Positions 58,183 to 64,000 of a DNA stretch of 64,000 nucleotides are shown piece by piece. The translations under genes and the position numbers were made by a program. The DNA lies in the NCBI GenBank assembly GCA_029448655.1, contig JACCLO010000004.1, positions 1,302,001 through 1,366,000 of the forward strand, written 5' to 3'. Every line of letters starts with the position of its first letter. Position 1 is the stretch's first letter. The stretch comes from Wolfiporia cocos. Taxonomy: Eukaryota > Basidiomycota > Agaricomycetes > Polyporales > Phaeolaceae. Below the pieces are notes generated by a model, which searched no databases, had not been told where the DNA came from, and worked only from the letters and a program-made list of their open reading frames with translations.

Positions 58183-60030
58183 ATGATATTTGGACCAGAA
58201 TTCCCAGCACGACTGATTGAACTCTTGCCCGAGGACATTCAGGGAGTCTACAGACTCAACCGATACGAGTGGACTGACACCATTGGAGCCTTCCGTAACC
58301 GCGGAGGAATTGTTGTCATCCCCAGAGAAGATAGGGCATCAAAGTGGGTACAAGTATACCCCTCCGCAGGAACGACCGCTTGGGAAATAACGCGTGAAGC
58401 GTTCGAACGATTCGGAGAAATCCCTCCGATGTCAACCGCGACGTTGACCAAAAACGAAACCGAAACCATCAACAGAACCTTCGATGCCGATGGAAATACG
58501 AATCAGCCTTCGGGCGCCACAGGAATGGCAGGAACTGAGCGCGTCGGAGATGATGGGAGAAATCCTGGAAACTTTACAGGAACAGATAACAGCCAGACCG
58601 GAGGACAGGACCCTCCAGGATTTATATCTGCTTTTGCGCAGAGTGGGATTGGGCCTATGGCTGGAGGGACAGACCTCTTTGGAAACCCCCCACAGAATGC
58701 ACCCGGAATGGGTAGCGGAGGAAATCCGTCTTGGACTAGCCCAAGTGGAGGAATGGGAACGACAAACCCAGGAACATGGCCTTCAGGTCTATTTGGACGA
58801 ACCTCCGCAGGTACAAGCGGAGGAGGACTGGGAGGAAACTTCGGACTCGGAGGAGGGAATGCCCCCCCTCCTGGAGGACTCGGAGGAGGAACCCCCACGA
58901 ACCCCGGAGGAGGAAACCCTGGAGGGAACCCAGGGAACCCCGGAGGAAACCCAGGAAACCCGGGTGGAGGATACCCGGGAGGAGGAGGACCCCCAGGAGG
59001 GCCTCCACCACCGAATGCGCCGCAGCCTCAACCTCCGGCGCCGAACCCGTACTACCGACCCCCGATGATAAAGATCAACCCCCCAGACGTATTCGATGGA
59101 GAACGATCCGACATGCAGAACTTCATAAACCAGTGCAATTCCTGGTTTACGATGTACAAAACGTCATTCCAGAACGACGTTCAGAGAGTGATCTTTATCC
59201 TCTCTTATATTTCGAACAAGGGGAAAATGGGCCAATGGAAACAGAACTATCATCGGGTTTATACGAACCCTCACACGAAACGATTCTTCCCGCCTAGTCT
59301 TGCACAGTTTGATGCAGACTTCCAGAAAGCCTTTGGAGCCATCAAAGAGGTACAGAAGGCGCGGAAGAAAATCCTGGACGTAACCCAGGACAGGAAGGAC
59401 ATCGATGATTATATCACCGAGTTCAACAACCTGGCCGGAAAAGCCCAGTACGATCGATACAGTGCGGACGGAAACGCGCTGCTTATAACCCTATTCGAGA
59501 AAGGGTTACCCGAACATACGACCCGATACATCATCGGCGTTCGGCCGCTACCAGCGACCATTGATGAATGGCAGTCCGCTGCCTCGTACTATGAAAATAC
59601 GTACAAGATATTCTTGAAACGGGACAAACCGTTTGTCAAGAAAAAGGCTTGGCAAGCCTTGAACCAGAATAATGGACGCACTAGTGCTCCACAGACAACC
59701 GCACCGAAAGATCCAAATGCGATGGACGTAGATCGAATGACCACCCAGGAAAGGGACGATCACATCAAGAAGGGAAAATGTTTCACCTGTCATCAGCCAG
59801 GGCATATGTCGCGAGACTGCCCAAAGAGGCCGAGGAAGCCAGCCCGCCCTAGGCGGACTACTCGAAAAACCGAAGAGGAAGAAGCCGAGCAAGAAGCTCG
59901 CATTGAAGAAGTCTCTGAGGAAGAGACTGAATACATCACCGCTAACAGAGCGGTCACAGCAATTAGGGCCCTGAAAGCCAAGAACCCCGAGCTCCTAGCA
60001 CGACTCGTAGAAGAACAGGATTTTGCCTAG
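58183..60030 (+). CDS. gag: Gag of element F (intact frame)
   Basis: A 615-aa Gag counted from the ATG at 58183 (MIFGPEFPAR), the start shared with C. The frame is uninterrupted: N-terminal domain, Gly/Pro-rich linker with GGNPGNPGG repeats, capsid region (FDGERSDMQNFI), knuckle CFTCHQPGHMSRDC and Glu-rich tail ending QDFA. It is close to C's Gag, with a few substitutions such as Glu-to-Lys in MYKTSF and in AIKEVQ. The pol frame is entered at the same GATTTTGCCTAG junction (60019-60030). Confidence 0.93.
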   Translation: MIFGPEFPARLIELLPEDIQGVYRLNRYEWTDTIGAFRNRGGIVVIPREDRASKWVQVYPSAGTTAWEITREAFERFGEIPPMSTATLTKNETETINRTFDADGNTNQPSGATGMAGTERVGDDGRNPGNFTGTDNSQTGGQDPPGFISAFAQSGIGPMAGGTDLFGNPPQNAPGMGSGGNPSWTSPSGGMGTTNPGTWPSGLFGRTSAGTSGGGLGGNFGLGGGNAPPPGGLGGGTPTNPGGGNPGGNPGNPGGNPGNPGGGYPGGGGPPGGPPPPNAPQPQPPAPNPYYRPPMIKINPPDVFDGERSDMQNFINQCNSWFTMYKTSFQNDVQRVIFILSYISNKGKMGQWKQNYHRVYTNPHTKRFFPPSLAQFDADFQKAFGAIKEVQKARKKILDVTQDRKDIDDYITEFNNLAGKAQYDRYSADGNALLITLFEKGLPEHTTRYIIGVRPLPATIDEWQSAASYYENTYKIFLKRDKPFVKKKAWQALNQNNGRTSAPQTTAPKDPNAMDVDRMTTQERDDHIKKGKCFTCHQPGHMSRDCPKRPRKPARPRRTTRKTEEEEAEQEARIEEVSEEETEYITANRAVTAIRALKAKNPELLARLVEEQDFA

Positions 60031-63000
60031 GAGGGAAGCCCATGGTCTTACCCTCCGAGAAAGCAGCGCATGTAATTACCTCGTTCGAGAAGAATCGATC
60101 CCTCTTCATCCCGGTGATCATGACGCTGGCAAAACCCGTGAAGTGCAATGCACTAATCGACTCAGGAGCAATGTCGAACCTGATCCACAGCAGAGTGGTA
60201 GAAAAATACAAGGTGCCCACGCAACCCTTGAAGAACCCGATCATTGTCAAAAATGTTAACGGAACAGAAAACAAAGATGGGCGAATAGACCGAGAAGCCA
60301 CCATACTACTACGATATCCGAAGACCCAGAAAACGCGAAAGGTCCGATTCCTGGTAGGATCGATCGGAACAGAGAATATGATTCTAGGGTATGGATGGCT
60401 AAAAGACGAAAACCCCACAATCGACTGGAAGGACCAAACAGTCGATGTACAATCAATACTAGGGGCAGAAGAAAAGAAACAGGAAGCCACAATCCGAATG
60501 GATACGGTGGAGATGGTAGTTGCCCCAGAAGGGAAAATTCCAACAAGGGGGACCCAAGAAGCTGCAGGGTATGACCTTTACGCCGCAGAAGAAACCAAGA
60601 TTCCCGCCGGAGGATGGAAACTCGTCTCCACAGGAGTAAAAATGAAGATCCCGAAGGGATCGTATGGAAGGCTGGCCGGACGATCAGGCAACACCCTCAG
60701 ACACGGACTGGTAGTACAAGCCGGAGTCATAGACTCGGACTACCGAGGAGACGTCGGAGCCATCGTCTTCAACTACTCAGACAAAGCACATAGAATTATC
60801 CCGGGCATGCGAATAGCCCAGATAATTTTCGAACGGCACCTCACCCCCGACATTATAGAGGTCAAAGACCTAGATGAAACAGAACGAGGGGAGAAAGGGT
60901 TTGGATCCACAGACCAGCCAGAAGAAACAGCGCAGCGGCTCTATACTCCCGAAGAGTACGAGGCGATCCGACGCTTTGCAAAAGATAACCCCAGGATCAT
61001 AGGAAAGAAAGGGGAGATGCGAAAGAAGTTCAGAACAAAGATACAAATCATCAACGCTGTCAGGAAAGCGCTGACGAAATCCCAGGAATTCGCACAGAAA
61101 ACCCCCGAACCAGAACGAACGATTGAGGAGATGGTTCCGAAACACCTACTGGACTTCGCCAAGGTGTTCAGCAAGGAATCCGCAGCAGCGTTCCCTCCGT
61201 CGAGACCATGGGACCACGCAATCGAATTAAAACCCAATTTTGTGCCAAAAGACTGCAAAGTCTATGCACTCTCGCCTAAAGAGCAGCAGGCACTGGACGA
61301 ATTCCTAAAAGAAAACTTGGCCAAGGGATTCATAGTCCCTTCCAAATCCCCGATGGCATCACCATTCTTTTTCGTCCCAAAGAAAGACAGCGGCCTACGA
61401 CCCTGTCAAGATTATCGATATCTGAACGAAGGGACGATAAAGAACGTCTACCCCTTACCGCTGATCTCAGAGCTCCTGGAAAAGCTAAAAGGAGCAAAGA
61501 TCTTCACAAAAATGGACCTCAGGGCGGGATACAACAACGTGCGAATCAAGAAGGGAGACGAATGGAAAGCGGCTTTCAAAACAAACCGAGGGTTATACGA
61601 GCCCACGGTTATGTTTTTCGGACTGTGCAACGCACCCGGGACCTTCCAGGCAATGATGAATAAAATCCTGAAAGAAGAGATTCTCGAAGGATGGGTGCTC
61701 GTCTATATGGACAACATCCTCATTTTCTCAGAAGATGAGAAAACACACAAGGAACGAGAACGGCGAATTCTCCAAAGACTGGTGGATAACCACCTCTTTG
61801 TGAAACCTGAAAAATGCGCCTTTGGCGTCGACAGAGTCGAATTTCTGGGGTTAGTCATCACCCCAGGAAATATTCAGATGGACCCAGCGAAACTCAATGG
61901 GATTAAAGAATGGCCAACCCCCCGAAACCTTAAAGAAGTTAGGTCCTTCCTAGGATTCGCGAACTTCTATCGAAAATTCATCGATCATTACTCGACGCAC
62001 GCCCGACCCCTAGTAGACCTCACAAAAACGGTCACAGGAACAGGGTCTCAGTGGACGGACAAAGAACAAAAAGCATTCGAATTCATGAAGAAAGCATTCA
62101 CGACGGCGCCCGCACTAGGAACACCAGACAAGGAAAAACCGTTTATCCTCGAAACAGACGCATCTCAGTTCGCCACAGGAGCAGTACTGAAACAGATAGA
62201 TGAAACAGGGCGCGAACGGCCAGTGGGATATCTCTCACAGTCCCTGACATCAACAGAACGGGACTACGAAATCTACGATCGCGAACTACTCGGAATAATC
62301 CGAGCATTAGAAGAATGGCGGCACCTATTGGAAGGAGCACCGCATCGGATCTTGATCCGAAGCGATCATCAGAACCTGACGTACTGGAGAAGCGCACAGC
62401 GCCTAAATCGGCGACAAGCGAGATGGCATCTATTCCTTTTGCAATTCGACCTGAAATTGCAGCACGTCCCCGGAAGGAAACTAATCATGGCCGACACACT
62501 TTCCAGGTTGTACCATCTGGACGAAAGCAACGAAGACAACGAGGGAATCACCATGATTCCAGACGAACTCGTCGTTCATGCAATCCAGATCCCGATCATT
62601 GATCGAATCAAGAACGCCAACGATCGAGATGAATCTGCGGAACAGGCGATCCGTGCTCTAGGGGGTACAGGCGAATTCCCCGCGAGAACCACCGCAGATG
62701 AATGGCAACAAACGGATGGGATACTGCTCTACAGGGGCAGGATGTACGTGCCAAAAGACGAGGGCCTTCGACGGGACGTCATCTCAAAATACCACGACAC
62801 GATCCCGGCCGGACACCCTGGGATCTGGGGTACAACAGTACAGGTTACGACCCACTTTTGGTGGCCTGACATGAGAACAATGATAGCGGAATACGTCCGG
62901 GGCTGTGCAATCTGTCAACAGATGAAACCTGATAGGAATCCACTAAAACCCCCTTTGCAACCAATACCGACACGGGAGGACGCCCTCCCCTTCTCACAGT

Positions 63001-64000
63001 GCTCGGTCGATTTTGTCACTGACCTGCCAAGAGTCGGAAAGTATGACTCCATGATGGTGATTGTCGACCATGGCCTATCCAAGGCCATCTCTCTCACCCC
63101 ATGCGACAAAACGATCACTAGCGAAGGGGCGGCAGAGATATTTCACCGGAAAATCTACTCGCTATATGGCATCCCCCGAAAGATCATTTCAGACAGAGGA
63201 CCGCAGTTTGCATCAAAGCTTTTCAAGGAATTATGCAAGCTGCAGGGAACAGAATCAGCGATGAGTACGGCGTACCATCCACAGACCGACGGACAGACAG
63301 AAAGAATGAATCAACAGATCGAAGTATACCTTCGCATCTATTGCATGAACGACCCTTTCCAGTGGGTAAAACGACTACCTGACGTCGAATTTGCACATAA
63401 CACAAGGCAAACTGAAAATCGACCTGCGCCACTTGAAATAATCTTGGGATACACCCCAAGAGGATTTCCAGACCACGACAGAGTAGGAAACGTCCCGGCA
63501 GCAGTTGACAGGATCAAGAAAATCAAGGAGGCGCGAAAGATGGCATTCATCGCGCATGAATTAGCCCAGAAAAGAATGGCAGGGCGGTTCCTCCGAGAAC
63601 TACCAAAGCTTGAGAAAGGGGATAAGGTCTGGCTCGACGCCAAGAACCTAACGATCCCCTATGAATCAAACAAACTGGCACCAAAAAGAGAAGGACCTTT
63701 CACCATCACAGAAAAAATGGGGCCCACGACATACCGGCTGCAATTACCAGCGAATTGGAAAATTCATCCGGTCTTCCACGCAGCCTTACTAAAACCATTC
63801 AAAGAAACAAGGGTACACGGACCCAATTACCTACGGCCGCCACCTGATATCATCAAGGGACAGGAAGAATACGAAGTCGAAGCCATCTTGGCTGACAGAT
63901 GGCAAAGAAAGAAGCATCAATACCTCGTCAAGTGGAAAGGCTATGCCACGGCCGACAACTCATGGGAAGACGAAGCGAACTTGGAGCATTCCAAGGAGCT
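60024..64000 (+). CDS. pol: Pol of element F, partial: open frame, RT active site YMDN
   Basis: Open in the -1 frame of gag from 60024 to the window edge with no stop. Protease LIDSGAMSN and the GYGWLKDENPTIDW end are intact. The dUTPase has all five motifs, including MRIAQIIFE, which is broken in C, and RGEKGFGSTD. RT reads YMDN: the second catalytic Asp is Asn (codon 61713-61715, AAC where B, C and E have GAC). This should abolish polymerisation, since both carboxylates of YXDD bind the metal ions. RNase H, integrase HHCC and D,D-35-E (SDRGPQF, TDGQTER) look normal, and the chromodomain begins just before the edge. Other changes from B and C include Glu-to-Lys at MNKILKEE and VKDLDE. F might be mobilised in trans but should not be autonomous. 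Confidence 0.92.

Overview
This 64 kb window looks like repeat-rich chromosomal DNA from a filamentous basidiomycete, probably an agaricomycete of the polypore type. The reasons are long Ty3/gypsy chromoviruses with an internal dUTPase, F-box/LRR-like genes with a 63-bp intron (GT...AG), and CpG-biased decay of the repeats. I see no bacterial-style operon, rRNA, CRISPR array or plasmid feature.

Layout: 2-2222 is the gag and 5' LTR of a diverged minus-strand retroelement (A) cut by the window edge. 2.2-5.4 kb holds a possible broken multi-exon gene, small repeats and a 191-bp solo LTR with GATAC target duplications. 5438-10884 is a minus-strand chromovirus (B) that has lost its 5' part. 11.26-25.25 kb is an older plus-strand chromovirus (D) split by a complete plus-strand chromovirus (C, 11980-20448, target duplication CTCAG). 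25.9-30.4 kb and about 33.5-39.7 kb are two copies of a segmental duplication, each carrying a differently broken F-box/LRR-like gene. 41.4-46.65 kb is a cluster of non-autonomous DNA elements: a GC-rich inverted-repeat element, a solo LTR carrying a hAT-like element, and a fold-back element with 86-bp repeat arrays. 47517-55975 is a full-length minus-strand chromovirus (E) inserted into a tandemly duplicated segment of an unidentified gene. 57.1-57.3 kb has a second MITE copy and a tRNA-like sequence. 57429-64000 is the 5' LTR, gag and most of pol of a plus-strand chromovirus (F), cut by the right edge.

B, C, E and F form one family. The order is LTR, a primer-binding site 1 nt inside the LTR, gag (Gly-rich linker, CCHC knuckle), pol in the -1 frame (protease, dUTPase, RT, RNase H, integrase, chromodomain), an overlapping third ORF again in the -1 frame with two Cys/His knuckles, a polypurine tract, then the LTR. 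The primer site is complementary to an 11-nt LTR segment about 35 nt downstream of a TATA box, which is the arrangement expected for Tf1/sushi-type self-priming. D belongs to another lineage with the order dUTPase then protease. Every copy is damaged or incomplete. Many lesions are CGA-to-TGA stops. F has long open frames but reads YMDN at the RT active site.
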